Below, one piece after another: positions 8,753 through 18,410 of a DNA stretch of 64,000 nucleotides (positions within the stretch are counted from its first letter, which is position 1; every line of letters starts with the position of its first letter). A program made the position numbers and the translations under genes. The stretch comes from Romboutsia_E sp900604535 (GTDB taxonomy: Bacteria; Bacillota; Clostridia; Peptostreptococcales; Peptostreptococcaceae): positions 124,001 to 188,000 of the forward strand of contig NZ_UWOT01000005.1 in assembly GCF_900604535.1 (NCBI RefSeq), read 5' to 3'. The notes under the pieces were generated by a model. That model was not told where the DNA came from, did no database searches, and worked only from the letters and a program-made list of their open reading frames with translations.

Positions 8753-11323
8753 CTATTCTAAAATATTTATAGATTCTACTATACTACTTTCTTTTATTCT
8801 TCTAGCTGGTAAATAAGTTGCCAATAATCCAACTATTATATTTGCAACTATTATTAAAATATATAATTTATAATTTATAAGAAAGTCCATACCAAAATCT
8901 GCAAAGCCATAAGTCTTATACATCCTAATTTGTAAGAGTATTCCTCCAACTACGACTATTATGCTTGAAACTATTCCGTAAAATAAACCTTCATATGTTA
9001 TCATTTTTCTAAAATCTTTTTCACCTATTCCAATTGCCCTAAGCATACCAAATTCACTTGTTCGTGATGTTAAATTGTAGCTTACATTATTTATTATGTT
9101 AAATATACTTATTACAAACAAGATTGCCACTATTCCATAAGTATATAGTTTTTCTTGCTTTAAGTTCTTATCATTAGCTATTTTATCCTGAACCATATCT
9201 GTAGTAATTGTTCCAGGTACTTTACTTCCTATTTTACCAAGTTCTTTATTTATCTCTTGATGATTTTCACCCTTCTTCATATTTGCATAAACTACATCAT
9301 AATTGTTTTTGCCAAATAATCTTTCTAAATAATTATTACTTGTTATAACGTCTATACCATTATCTGAACTATACATACTATCATCTGCAAATGGATAATT
9401 AACAATAGCCCCTACTTTAAAGTCATACTCTTCATACTCATAATTATCTTTTGCTTTCCAATACGCCTCTCCATCAGTTATTTTACCTTTAGGATATTTT
9501 ACTGTTACAGTGTCTCCCACCTTTATATTAGAAAGTGGTTTTCCTTTACCTACAACTACATCCTTTGTTCCATAAAAAGTATCAATAATATGTGGCATAT
9601 AAATTACTGCTAAGTTTTCTTTTTTCATTTTTTCTATATCTATGTTACCACTTATCACATATTCATCCAGTGACTTTAACATTTCATCATTAAAACCTTT
9701 TAACTTCTGTTTTAATAAGTACTTACCAGTTTCTTTATCTTCAGCTAATAAACCATTCAATACATTTCCAGTATATCCACCACTACCTAACTCTTCTATA
9801 AATTTCATATCTAGTATATCTTCTTTATCTAATATCATCCTAGTATGTAGTATTCTAGCTGTCTTAACTTCACTTATTCCATCTATATTTTTGATTTCAT
9901 TTATCTCATCATCACTAAGTCCATTTTCCTCATCAGTTGATCCATTTACTTTTAAGACAAAGTCACCATTCATAAACAACCATCTTTGTTGATCTTTATA
10001 CATAGCTTGTGATCTAGAGTATGCATAATCATTCTTTATTACAAGTATTCCACCTATGCTCATTGATATCATAATAAGTATTAATGATTTTTTATTTCTA
10101 AATATATTTTTTATTGATATTGTTTTAGTTACATATATTTTATTAATTAATTTATTAATTATAAAATTACTTTTCTTTACTTTTTTATCTGATCCAAAGT
10201 TTCTCTTTATAGCTTCTATAGGTGATATTTTTCTTATTTTTATATACGTTAATATACTTATTATAAATATCATTATTAATGTACAAGCTATAGATAATAT
10301 TATTATCCTGGTTGGTATTACAAAAGAAGTTGACTTTATATTTCCTTCATACTTTATATTTCCACCAAGTTTATTAAATATCTGAGCTCCACCCATACCA
10401 AATACTATACCTATAGGTAAAGATATCAAAGCTAATAATAATAGCTCATATAGCATAAGCTTAAATACTCTAAAATTAGTTGCTCCAACTGCTCTTAACA
10501 TTCCATAATCTCTTATTCTTTGATAAACAGATATTGAATAAATACTATAAATTACTAAACCAGCAAATATACTCATAGCTATAGCGGTATTTCTACTTTC
10601 AATATCAAGTCCCCCATTATTTTCTACAGATCCCACTAGTGTTGAATTAACACCCACTTGATCTTTTAGGTCAATTCCTGCTTTTTTAGCTATACCTTGT
10701 ATATTTTTACTAATTGTGCTACCTTCATTGAACTCCACATTTGCTGTAAAATTACTAATATTTTCTTCATCAAGATTTAAAAACATTTCGCATCTTCCAA
10801 CACTTTTATCTTTATATCTATCTTTTAATATTCCTACAACTTTAAAAGTTTCTTCATTATCCTTATTATAAAGCTTAAAGGTTAGCTCTTGTCCTACAAT
10901 TTCTTCTAATCCCATACTGTTTAATATCCAACCCTCTAATACAACTTCATTTTCGCCTTTTGGCAATCTACCTTTTATAATTTCTGATTCATCATTTAGG
11001 TAATTATTATCAGCATAAATTATATTAATAGGTAGCTTTTCACCTATATCTGTAGATGCATAGTAAGAAGTTACCCCAATATTTTTTATATCACTACCTT
11101 CTTTTATAATATTTAATTGTTTTTTATCGATATCTTTATAAGCTACGTGATATGTACCCGTTTCCCTTTTTACCCTATCCAATCCAGCTTGTTGCGCACT
11201 TTTTGATAAAGTACCTACACCTACAATAAGTGATGTTCCTAAAATTATGCTTAGCACTATTGCCAATGATCTTGATTTAAAGCTTTTTATATACTTTATT
11301 ACCATATTAAAGTCTTCCATCAT
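8753..11323 (-). CDS. large FtsX-domain ABC permease
   Basis: At 856 residues this permease has the duplicated MacB/FtsX layout: an N-terminal helix (about 17-37), an extracytoplasmic domain to about 245, three helices carrying the FtsX motif RIRDYGMLRAVGATNFRVFKLM, then a second half with a helix near 415, a larger outer domain (about 440-735) and a closing set of three helices with SEFGMLRAIGIGEKDFRKM. The duplicated GMLRAxG motif marks both FtsX cores. The gene is intact, unlike the permease at the left edge. It lies 10 nt upstream of its ATPase and about 230 bp from a divergently transcribed histidine kinase and LytTR regulator. Probable export or stress-sensing role; substrate unknown. 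Confidence 0.9.
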   Translation of the reverse strand: MMEDFNMVIKYIKSFKSRSLAIVLSIILGTSLIVGVGTLSKSAQQAGLDRVKRETGTYHVAYKDIDKKQLNIIKEGSDIKNIGVTSYYASTDIGEKLPINIIYADNNYLNDESEIIKGRLPKGENEVVLEGWILNSMGLEEIVGQELTFKLYNKDNEETFKVVGILKDRYKDKSVGRCEMFLNLDEENISNFTANVEFNEGSTISKNIQGIAKKAGIDLKDQVGVNSTLVGSVENNGGLDIESRNTAIAMSIFAGLVIYSIYSISVYQRIRDYGMLRAVGATNFRVFKLMLYELLLLALISLPIGIVFGMGGAQIFNKLGGNIKYEGNIKSTSFVIPTRIIILSIACTLIMIFIISILTYIKIRKISPIEAIKRNFGSDKKVKKSNFIINKLINKIYVTKTISIKNIFRNKKSLILIMISMSIGGILVIKNDYAYSRSQAMYKDQQRWLFMNGDFVLKVNGSTDEENGLSDDEINEIKNIDGISEVKTARILHTRMILDKEDILDMKFIEELGSGGYTGNVLNGLLAEDKETGKYLLKQKLKGFNDEMLKSLDEYVISGNIDIEKMKKENLAVIYMPHIIDTFYGTKDVVVGKGKPLSNIKVGDTVTVKYPKGKITDGEAYWKAKDNYEYEEYDFKVGAIVNYPFADDSMYSSDNGIDVITSNNYLERLFGKNNYDVVYANMKKGENHQEINKELGKIGSKVPGTITTDMVQDKIANDKNLKQEKLYTYGIVAILFVISIFNIINNVSYNLTSRTSEFGMLRAIGIGEKDFRKMITYEGLFYGIVSSIIVVVGGILLQIRMYKTYGFADFGMDFLINYKLYILIIVANIIVGLLATYLPARRIKESSIVESINILE

Positions 11324-11550
11324 TTATTTCACTTCCTTTCATACAAATAACTTCTTATCTTGAACAAGTTCATTATATCCATGAAAAATAATTCTATCAA
11401 ATTGAGTTTTTGCAAATTTATTATAGTTCTTTGTTCATTTATAATAACTTATGTGCAGATTTTGTCCTTATTTATGTAAGTTTCAACTTTTTACATATCT
11501 TTTTATAAATGATATACTTCTATTATAAATGAATAGTTAAGGAGTTAAAT

Positions 11551-12486
11551 ATGTATAATGTTTTTATATTTACAGTAGGCTTATTAGTCTTTTTTATATT
11601 ATTTAGTCTAATTTTATATAGATATAATTTTTATAATGAAATGAATTTAGGAAAGCGAAATATTTTCACTTTATTTATATCATCGTTATCATTTTTAATA
11701 GTTTATAAAATGTTTACTTATACATTGTATAGATTAAATGAAAATTTATTGATAAAGGGTATCTTCACATCAATATTAGCATTTACAGTAATGATTATCT
11801 GTTTATGTATTGGATATAAATTTACAAAAATTATAAATATAAATTATGAATATAAATCTGAATTAAATAAATTAAATAATAAAGTAGAACATAAAGATAA
11901 TATTATCTCCAAACTTAGAAGTCAAAAACATGATTATCTTAAGCATTTACAAGTAGTTTATTCTCTACTTAATAATAATTTAAATATCGATGCAAAAGAC
12001 TATATTATAAATATCTCTAATAGCTTTAGATCTAAGACTTCTAGATATGGAAAAGTATCATATTTAGATGCTATAGCCTCATTAAAATACGAAGAATGCC
12101 TTACAAAAAATATTACATTTGATGTTTATATTCAAGATTTTATTGATAATCTTATAATAGAACCCAGTGATATGAGTTCTGTACTTTTAAATATTATTGA
12201 TAATGCTATTGATTCTTTATCTACAATAAAAAAAGATAATAAATATATAAAACTCTTTGTATATGAGGATGAATTCCAGTACGTTATATCAATAAAAAAT
12301 AATGGACCTAAAATATACAATACAGAGAGTATCTTTGAAGAAGGTTTTTCTACTAAAGATGGTAATAACAGAGGCTATGGGCTTTATTTAGTTAAAAATA
12401 TTCTAAATAAGTATGGTTACCATATCTTTGCAAGTAGTGATGAATTTTTAACTGAATTTACTATTTTAATACCGAAATACTGCTAA
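11551..12486 (+). CDS. GHKL-type sensor histidine kinase (AgrC-like fold)
   Basis: This 311-residue kinase has three N-terminal membrane segments (about 4-24, 36-56, 68-90), a coiled linker (about 98-124) and the GHKL phosphoacceptor region KHDYLKHLQ with His127. The ATP-binding domain shows the N-box NIIDNAIDSL and the G-box GYGLYLVKNI. The short membrane domain and GHKL ATPase are typical of kinases paired with LytTR regulators, as in AgrC and similar peptide sensors. GGAG lies 8 nt before the ATG. The response regulator starts 14 nt downstream, so the pair is an operon. It is divergent from the FtsX-type ABC transporter, which suggests it senses that transporter's substrate or related envelope stress. 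Confidence 0.9.
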   Translation: MYNVFIFTVGLLVFFILFSLILYRYNFYNEMNLGKRNIFTLFISSLSFLIVYKMFTYTLYRLNENLLIKGIFTSILAFTVMIICLCIGYKFTKIININYEYKSELNKLNNKVEHKDNIISKLRSQKHDYLKHLQVVYSLLNNNLNIDAKDYIINISNSFRSKTSRYGKVSYLDAIASLKYEECLTKNITFDVYIQDFIDNLIIEPSDMSSVLLNIIDNAIDSLSTIKKDNKYIKLFVYEDEFQYVISIKNNGPKIYNTESIFEEGFSTKDGNNRGYGLYLVKNILNKYGYHIFASSDEFLTEFTILIPKYC

Positions 12487-12500
12487 AAGGAGATTTTTTA

Positions 12501-13238
12501 ATGATAAAAGTTTTAATATGTGATGATGATAAAATTATTAGAGATGATATAGAAAAAATAATAAAAGATTCTAACTATGTAGACTATGTAAAGAAAGTAA
12601 AAAACAGAATAGATGCCATAGAATTTATTAAAAGTGAAAAAATAGATTTACTTATAATAGATATAGATATGCCTTATAAAAATGGTATTGATTGTGCTAA
12701 GGAAATAAAAAAAATAGATGAAGATGTTCATATAATATTTGTTACTGGTTTTGCTGATTATAGCTTAGAGAGTTTCAAAGTTCATCCTGTTGATTTCATA
12801 GTTAAACCCTTTACTAACGAGAAAATCTTAGACTCTTTAAATATTGCCATAGATCATATTAATTCTCATAAATTGGCTAAAACTAATTTTATTGAAGATA
12901 CATTATTTGTTTATAAAGTAAGAAAACAAATCCATATGATTAATTTTGATAATATTGTTATCTTTGAAAAAAATTCTAGAGCTATTAATCTCTATACTAA
13001 AGATCACGATATAATAAAATTTTATGAGAGTTTTGAAGATTTATCTAAAAGGTTGCCACCTAACTTTTTTGCTACACATAAACAATATATTGTCAATTTA
13101 AAGTTAATTCATAAAGTACTACCTATTAATAAGTCATCTCTAGAAATTCGCTTTATTAATTTTGATAAGACTGCTATTTTAAATAAGTCTTTAGAAAAGG
13201 ATTTTCTTTATAGATTTTATCGAACTAAAAGATTTTAA
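12501..13238 (+). CDS. LytTR-family response regulator
   Basis: The 245-residue protein has a receiver domain (1-125) with the acidic pair in LICDDD (residues 8-10), phosphoacceptor Asp54 in IIDIDMPYKNG, the conserved Thr in FVTGF and Lys in FIVKPF. A LytTR DNA-binding domain fills residues about 140-240 (KVRKQIHMINFDNIVIFEK, FFATHKQYIVNLKLI). LytTR proteins bind direct repeats upstream of their targets; the obvious target is the divergent ABC transporter promoter region (11324-11550), though I could not identify a clear repeat there. It forms an operon with the GHKL kinase. Confidence 0.92.
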   Translation: MIKVLICDDDKIIRDDIEKIIKDSNYVDYVKKVKNRIDAIEFIKSEKIDLLIIDIDMPYKNGIDCAKEIKKIDEDVHIIFVTGFADYSLESFKVHPVDFIVKPFTNEKILDSLNIAIDHINSHKLAKTNFIEDTLFVYKVRKQIHMINFDNIVIFEKNSRAINLYTKDHDIIKFYESFEDLSKRLPPNFFATHKQYIVNLKLIHKVLPINKSSLEIRFINFDKTAILNKSLEKDFLYRFYRTKRF

Positions 13239-13243
13239 TATAA

Positions 13244-13297
13244 AAATAGCTGCACTTTAGTAGTTTCAATATTTGAAAATATTAGGTGCAGTTATTT
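13244..13297 (+). terminator. terminator after the two-component operon
   Basis: An imperfect stem, AAATAGCTGCAC paired with GGTGCAGTTATTT, with a long A/T-rich loop, begins 6 nt after the response regulator stop codon. The rest of the gap to 13549 is A/T-rich leader of hpf; a TTGAAA / TATAAT pair at 13381-13407 has only a 15-nt spacer. Confidence 0.6.
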
Positions 13298-13549
13298 ATT
13301 AGATTTATTAGTAGTTCAACTATAAATACACCGTATAATCAATATATTATCAGAAAATTCCATAAAAAAACAGTCTTTTCTTGAAAACATTTTCATATTA
13401 TTATAATAATATAATCCAAATCATTCCAATATGACATTAGATTATAATAAATAATTTTCCTGCAGGACATAGACAAAAACTTACTATTTCCATCCAAGTG
13501 GATATTTAGAATTAGTAAAACAAACATTTAATATTGGAGGTACATAATT

Positions 13550-14082
13550 ATGAAAATTAATATCGTTTCAAAAAGAGTTGAACTAACAAATTCTATTAGA
13601 GAAAAAATAGAAAATACTTTTTATAACTTAGAAAGGTATCTAAGTGATGATACAGATGTACATGTAAAATTAGATGTTACTAAGAGAAGTCAGAAAATAG
13701 AGGTGACTATATTCACTAAAAATGGGACTATAATCAGAGCTGAAGATTCAAAAGATGATTTATATAACGCTATAGATGTAGTTTATAATAAGTTATATAA
13801 ACAAATAAGAAGATTAAAAACTCAACTTATTAATAAAAATAAATCTAATGAAAGTATTAGATTCAATAATATAGATAAATATGATGATATAAATATAGAA
13901 AGTGATAGTATTATAAAAGGGTTAAGAAGTTTAATCTTGATAAACCTCTAACTACTGAAGATGCTATTATGCAGATGGATTTATTAGGACATAATTTCTT
14001 TGTATTTAGAAATTTAGATTCTGAAGATTTAAATATAGTTTACAAAAGACATGATGGTTATGGATTAATTGAACAAATATAA
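13550..14082 (+). pseudogene. hpf: long-form ribosome hibernation promotion factor, one-base frameshift
   Basis: The first 133 codons encode the HPF/YfiA ribosome-binding domain (MKINIVSKRVELTNSIREK, with DVHVKLDVTKRSQKIEVTIFT). The frame then ends, but the next frame encodes the C-terminal dimerisation domain of long HPF without a gap: FNLDKPLTTEDAIMQMDLLG, NFFVFRN, VYKRHDGYGLIEQI, ending at 14082. Adding one A to the run at 13915-13918 restores a 177-residue protein, the normal length. Long HPF dimerises 70S ribosomes into inactive 100S particles in stationary phase. As read, only the short N-terminal form would be made, and 100S formation would be lost. For such a conserved gene, a homopolymer sequencing error is a serious alternative. 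Confidence 0.9.
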
Positions 14083-14127
14083 AATAATAAACCCCTAGGT
14101 AATATATTACCTAGGGGTTTATTATTT
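14083..14127. terminator. bidirectional terminator between hpf and the bilR-like gene
   Basis: A perfect inverted repeat of about 21 bp (AATAATAAACCCCTAGGTAAT and its complement) separates two convergent genes. The GC-rich core CCCCTAGG is flanked by A/T on both sides, so it serves both strands. Confidence 0.9.
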
Positions 14128-16049
14128 TATATTTCGTTAGCAGTATCATAAGCAGTTTTAATTGCATTCTCAATATCAGATGCTCTATCCTTACAATCAC
14201 CAATTTTAACAACTTTGATATTCTTTTCTAATAACTTATCAATATCAAAACTATTAGGTCTAGCACCAACTGCCATAACTACATAATCACAAGGTATTTC
14301 AATTTCCTTATTATCATTTTCACATACTATATTTTCTTTGTTTATCTTATTAACCTTATGATTTGTATATATCTTAACATTATTTTTATTAAAGTTTTCC
14401 ATTAGAGTTGGAAGTATTGTACTACTTTCACCTTTAGCTATATTATCATCCATTTCAATTATAGAAACCTTATTTCCTTCTTGAAGGCATAGGTACTCAG
14501 CTACTTCACAACCTACCATACCTCCGCCAATAACAGCTATATTACCAAATACTTGTTGTTCTCCACTTAATATTTTCCATGCATCACATACCATTTGATT
14601 ACTATGACCATCTATACTTGGAATAATATTACTTGCACCTACTGCAACTAATACAGCATCTGGTTCTAAAGATAATATATCTTCTTGACTTACCTTCTTT
14701 CCAAGTCTTAACTTTACATCTTGAGATGTTACTGAATGTGTTAAAAATCTAATAGCTCTACGTATTTCATTTTTTCTAGGAGGTATACATGCTAAATTTA
14801 ATTGACCTCCTAAAGATGTATTTTCATCAAATAAAGTAACATTATGACCTTTTAGACTTGCTACACGAGCAGCTTCAAGTCCTGCAGGTCCTCCACCTAC
14901 TACTATAACATTTTTCTTAGTTTCAGCCTTAGTTATTTTTCTAGTTCCTTCATATCCATTTTCAGCATTTAGTATACAACTTAAAAACTTACGCTCTTGT
15001 ATGTTATCAGTACATCCCTTATTACAACATATACATTCACGTATATCTTCAAATTTATTGTCTTTTACTTTGTTAACCCAATCAGGATCTGCAAGTAAAA
15101 TTCTACCAAGTCCAATTATATCTACTTTATTAGACTCTAGAATGCTTTCAGCCATTTTAGGATTAAATATTCTACCAACTGTACTAACTGGTATATTCAC
15201 TACTTTCTTGATTTGAGCAGCAATATCAACAAAGAACCCATAAGGTTGAACCCCCATTGGAGGAATAGTATCTGCCATATTACCAGTATGATTAGCTTGA
15301 GCTACATGAAGCATATCAACTCCAGCTTCTTCTAGCCATTTAGCAAAAGTAGGTGCTTCATCTAAATTTATGCCACCTTTACCTCTCTGCGGTGTAACAA
15401 CTGAAAATTTATAATCAATAGGCATATTAGGAACTGATTCTTTTAATGCTTTTACAAGTTGTAGTGCAAATCTTGTTCTATTTTCTAGAGTTCCTCCAAA
15501 TTTATCATTTCTTTTGTTTAATATAGTACTACATAATGATCCAACTAATCTATCACCATGTATTTGAATAATATCAACACCAGCTTTTTCAGCTCGAATT
15601 GCACAATCACACATTTTTTTTATAATATTATTTAAGCCTTCTTCACTTACTTCATTAACAAAGTGCTTCATATCGTGATGTAATTTTTCTCTTACTGCTT
15701 TCATATCACCACTTGCAAACATCTTATTTATAGCATCACAGTCATATTCTGGGTGAAATATCTGAGCAGAAACTTTAGCCCCATGTTTATGTATTGAATC
15801 GCATAATTTTTTAAAACCTTCAATTTGGCTATCATCATATAGTTTTGGTGTAGGAGAAAAACTATTAATCGGAGAAACATCACCTATTACTATGTATGAA
15901 ACACCACCTTTTGCTAATCTTTCATAAAATTCAATACTTTGTTTAGTTATGCTACCATCTCTCCCCTCATAACCAGTAGTTAATGGTGGAAACATAACTC
16001 TATTCTTTAGTGTAATATTTCCTACATTGATTGTTTCTAAAAGTTTCAT
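14127..16049 (-). CDS. bilR: Old Yellow Enzyme-family reductase, probable bilirubin reductase (BilR-like)
   Basis: The 640-residue protein has the 2,4-dienoyl-CoA-reductase architecture: an FMN TIM barrel (1-345), a cysteine cluster for [4Fe-4S] (CICCNKGCTDN and then a Cys before ILNAENG), and an FAD/NAD(P) Rossmann half (VIVVGGGPAGLEAARVA, IAVIGGGMVGCEVAEYL). The decisive feature is HGDR at residues exactly 164-167, where ordinary OYE members read HxAHGYL. Published work on the gut bilirubin reductase BilR singles out Asp166 and Arg167 of this motif. BilR reduces bilirubin to urobilinogen. The gene ends an operon after an esterase-type hydrolase and a GPH transporter, with a divergent AraC regulator. 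Function is inferred from motif and position, not tested. Confidence 0.78.
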   Translation of the reverse strand: MKLLETINVGNITLKNRVMFPPLTTGYEGRDGSITKQSIEFYERLAKGGVSYIVIGDVSPINSFSPTPKLYDDSQIEGFKKLCDSIHKHGAKVSAQIFHPEYDCDAINKMFASGDMKAVREKLHHDMKHFVNEVSEEGLNNIIKKMCDCAIRAEKAGVDIIQIHGDRLVGSLCSTILNKRNDKFGGTLENRTRFALQLVKALKESVPNMPIDYKFSVVTPQRGKGGINLDEAPTFAKWLEEAGVDMLHVAQANHTGNMADTIPPMGVQPYGFFVDIAAQIKKVVNIPVSTVGRIFNPKMAESILESNKVDIIGLGRILLADPDWVNKVKDNKFEDIRECICCNKGCTDNIQERKFLSCILNAENGYEGTRKITKAETKKNVIVVGGGPAGLEAARVASLKGHNVTLFDENTSLGGQLNLACIPPRKNEIRRAIRFLTHSVTSQDVKLRLGKKVSQEDILSLEPDAVLVAVGASNIIPSIDGHSNQMVCDAWKILSGEQQVFGNIAVIGGGMVGCEVAEYLCLQEGNKVSIIEMDDNIAKGESSTILPTLMENFNKNNVKIYTNHKVNKINKENIVCENDNKEIEIPCDYVVMAVGARPNSFDIDKLLEKNIKVVKIGDCKDRASDIENAIKTAYDTANEI

Positions 16050-16087
16050 ATAAATCCCCCCTAAATTTATTCTTAATTATTTTACAT

Positions 16088-16852
16088 TTATTTATTATTA
16101 ATTAATTTACAAAAATCGATAATTGCATCTTCACATTCACTTCTAGCATTTATATTTTCAAAGTTATGACCTGCACCCTCAATTTGTATATATGTTGTTT
16201 TATTATCTTTATAACAATCTAAATAAGTTTGGCAAGTACGATCATCAACTAATTTATCTTCAGTCCCTCTTATAATTAGAACTTCTTTGTCATATCCCAT
16301 AGCACTTGAGAATGGCTCATAGTTGTATAAATCATAATTAAAGTCAATATTAAATTTTAATCCTTCCATATTAGCATATTGTATTGATTTATCTTTCAGC
16401 TCATCTGCACGTTCTTTACAACCGTACCACATTCCAGCACCAGGGCACATAAGAATTAAAGCAGCTGGTTGTAACTTTGGAGCAACACATGCAGCTACAT
16501 AACCACCCATACTATGACCAGATAATATGATTTTATCAGAAGTCGTTATTTTTGAATCAACTAACCAATTATATACGTCAATAGCATCTTCTATAAGACC
16601 AGTAAAAGTCATTTCTTCAAATTCTCCATCACTTTCACCACAGCCATAAAAGTCAAATCTAGCACATCCGAATCCATTAAAATCAAGTATTCTAGATAAA
16701 TGAGCATGAGCATATCTATGCCCTGACATACTTCCTCCAAATCCATGTAGATTTAACACTATAAAAGGATTTTCTATATTATCAGGAAGGGTAAGTACAC
16801 CTCTTAATGTATTATTTTTACGATTTTTTATTTCTATTAATTTAATCATCAT
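16088..16852 (-). CDS. alpha/beta hydrolase, cinnamoyl/feruloyl esterase-like
   Basis: The 254-residue hydrolase has the oxyanion segment LNLHGFGGSMSGHRYAH, RFDFYGCGESDGEFEEMTF, the nucleophile elbow GHSMGGY (Ser about 117), the acid in IIRGTEDKLVDD and the catalytic histidine in EGAGHNF. The HGF and RFDF.G.GESDG signatures resemble small intracellular cinnamoyl/feruloyl esterases. It has no signal peptide, so it acts in the cytoplasm. It lies between the GPH transporter (22 nt) and the bilR-like gene (38 nt) in one operon. An attractive inference is that it removes an ester conjugate from the imported substrate before reduction. A general carboxylesterase role is equally compatible with the sequence. 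Confidence 0.88.
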   Translation of the reverse strand: MMIKLIEIKNRKNNTLRGVLTLPDNIENPFIVLNLHGFGGSMSGHRYAHAHLSRILDFNGFGCARFDFYGCGESDGEFEEMTFTGLIEDAIDVYNWLVDSKITTSDKIILSGHSMGGYVAACVAPKLQPAALILMCPGAGMWYGCKERADELKDKSIQYANMEGLKFNIDFNYDLYNYEPFSSAMGYDKEVLIIRGTEDKLVDDRTCQTYLDCYKDNKTTYIQIEGAGHNFENINARSECEDAIIDFCKLINNK

Positions 16853-16874
16853 ATCTCTCCTAAATAAGCATATT

Positions 16875-18239
16875 TTAAATGTTTTTTATATTCTTTCTTT
16901 TAATTGATAACTCTTGTAACATTTCTTGAGTCTTTTTCTTACTTAAAGGATATATAAAGAATAATGCTAATATTGCTATTAAATATCCTATAGAATAAAT
17001 TCCTGTATACGATTTCCAAAGCTTTGAAGCAACTTCTGCTGTTTGAGTAGAAGCATGTACGTTATATCCTATAAATGCAAGTATAAAACTACTTAAACTA
17101 GCACTTAATGCAGCAGCAAGTTTTCTAAAGAATGAATATGTAGAGTAAATTATACTTTCATTACGAGTTCCAGTTTGTAACTCTTGATAATCTATTGAGT
17201 CATTTACCATAGCCCAAATTAGTATTTGGAAACCTGATGCTCCTATATAGCAAACCCCATTGATTATTATAAACATTATAGGATTATCTATTGGGAAGAA
17301 AAATAAAACTCCATACACTATCGCAGCAAAACCAGCCCCATACATACACCATTCTTTTTTACCAAATTTATTAGCAACAAACTTAGTTCCAATGAATGTA
17401 ATTATTGAATAAACTGTACTTAACATTCCTGAAACAGCCATTATTTTTACATTACCAAAATAATCTTTAAATAAATATGTATTTAATCCATTAACAACAC
17501 TAGCTGATATCATACCAACTAAACTAGCAATTATAACTCCTAATAAAGCTCTATTTTTTGATATATTTTTTAATACTTCAATGTAACTAAATTTTTCCTT
17601 TTCTATATGAGGTAACTCAACACGTTCCTTACACCATACAGATGTAATTTGTAAACAGAAAACGCTTGCACAAGCACAAATAATAGCTAATAGTAAGAAG
17701 TTTGAAGGTACAGGTTTGTTATCTTTATATAAAAATAATGGTCCAACGATAACTATTACAGTCATAAAAATAGTTCCACCTAAACTTCTATATCTTGATA
17801 AATCTGTACGATGATTAGTATCATCTGTCATAACACTTGATAATGATCCAAATGGAACGTTTACACAAGTATACATAGCTTCATATAAAACATAAGTAAT
17901 TAAGATATAAGCTAATCTTAAACCATAATTTAAATTAGAAACATTTAAAAATCCAATACACATTAAAATTGCACAAGGTATTGAAAATGTACGAATCCAA
18001 GGTATAAATTTTTTACCAGGTTTTGCTTTACGAGAATCTATAATAGCTCCTATTATAGGGTCATTGATAGCATCCCAAAATTTTGTTACTAGCATTATTG
18101 TACCTACATGGATAGGGTTAACTTTTAGAACTAATGTATAAAATACTGTTAAAAACATAGCCCTAAACTGTTCCGTACAGCAGCACCCTAAATCCCCCAG
18201 AGTATAACCAATCTTATCTTTCATTGAAAACTTTTGCAT
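16875..18239 (-). CDS. GPH-family (MFS) cation symporter
   Basis: The protein is read as 454 residues from the ATG at 18239, which has AAGGGGG 7 nt upstream (start MQKFSMKDKIGYTLGDLGCC). An in-frame ATG 60 nt earlier lacks a ribosome-binding site. There are about 12 membrane segments with GPH signatures: GYTLGDLG at the start, KFWDAINDPIIGAIIDSRKAKPGKKF after helix 2, and NDSIDYQELQTGTRNESIIYSTYSFFRK in the second half. The family co-transports glycosides, pentosides and hexuronides with H+ or Na+. It heads the operon that ends in the bilR-like gene and is divergent from an AraC regulator. If the operon handles a glucuronide conjugate this would be the importer; that is inference. Confidence 0.88.
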   Translation of the reverse strand: MQKFSMKDKIGYTLGDLGCCCTEQFRAMFLTVFYTLVLKVNPIHVGTIMLVTKFWDAINDPIIGAIIDSRKAKPGKKFIPWIRTFSIPCAILMCIGFLNVSNLNYGLRLAYILITYVLYEAMYTCVNVPFGSLSSVMTDDTNHRTDLSRYRSLGGTIFMTVIVIVGPLFLYKDNKPVPSNFLLLAIICACASVFCLQITSVWCKERVELPHIEKEKFSYIEVLKNISKNRALLGVIIASLVGMISASVVNGLNTYLFKDYFGNVKIMAVSGMLSTVYSIITFIGTKFVANKFGKKEWCMYGAGFAAIVYGVLFFFPIDNPIMFIIINGVCYIGASGFQILIWAMVNDSIDYQELQTGTRNESIIYSTYSFFRKLAAALSASLSSFILAFIGYNVHASTQTAEVASKLWKSYTGIYSIGYLIAILALFFIYPLSKKKTQEMLQELSIKRKNIKNI

Positions 18240-18410
18240 AAAGTACCCCCTTGTTATTGATAAAAAATAGATTGTAAATAAATTTAACAAAACTGTCATA
18301 TTTATTTGTATTTTTATTATCTCATATTGTAAAATAAAATTATATTCATATCTTGATATAATATTAACAAAAATTGATATATTAGCTATTAAAATAAAAG
18401 GGGGGTATTA

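Noticed and set aside
18240..18299. Longer start of the first GPH transporter at 18299
   Set aside because: No ribosome-binding site there, while AAGGGGG precedes the ATG at 18239, which also gives the family's usual N-terminus.
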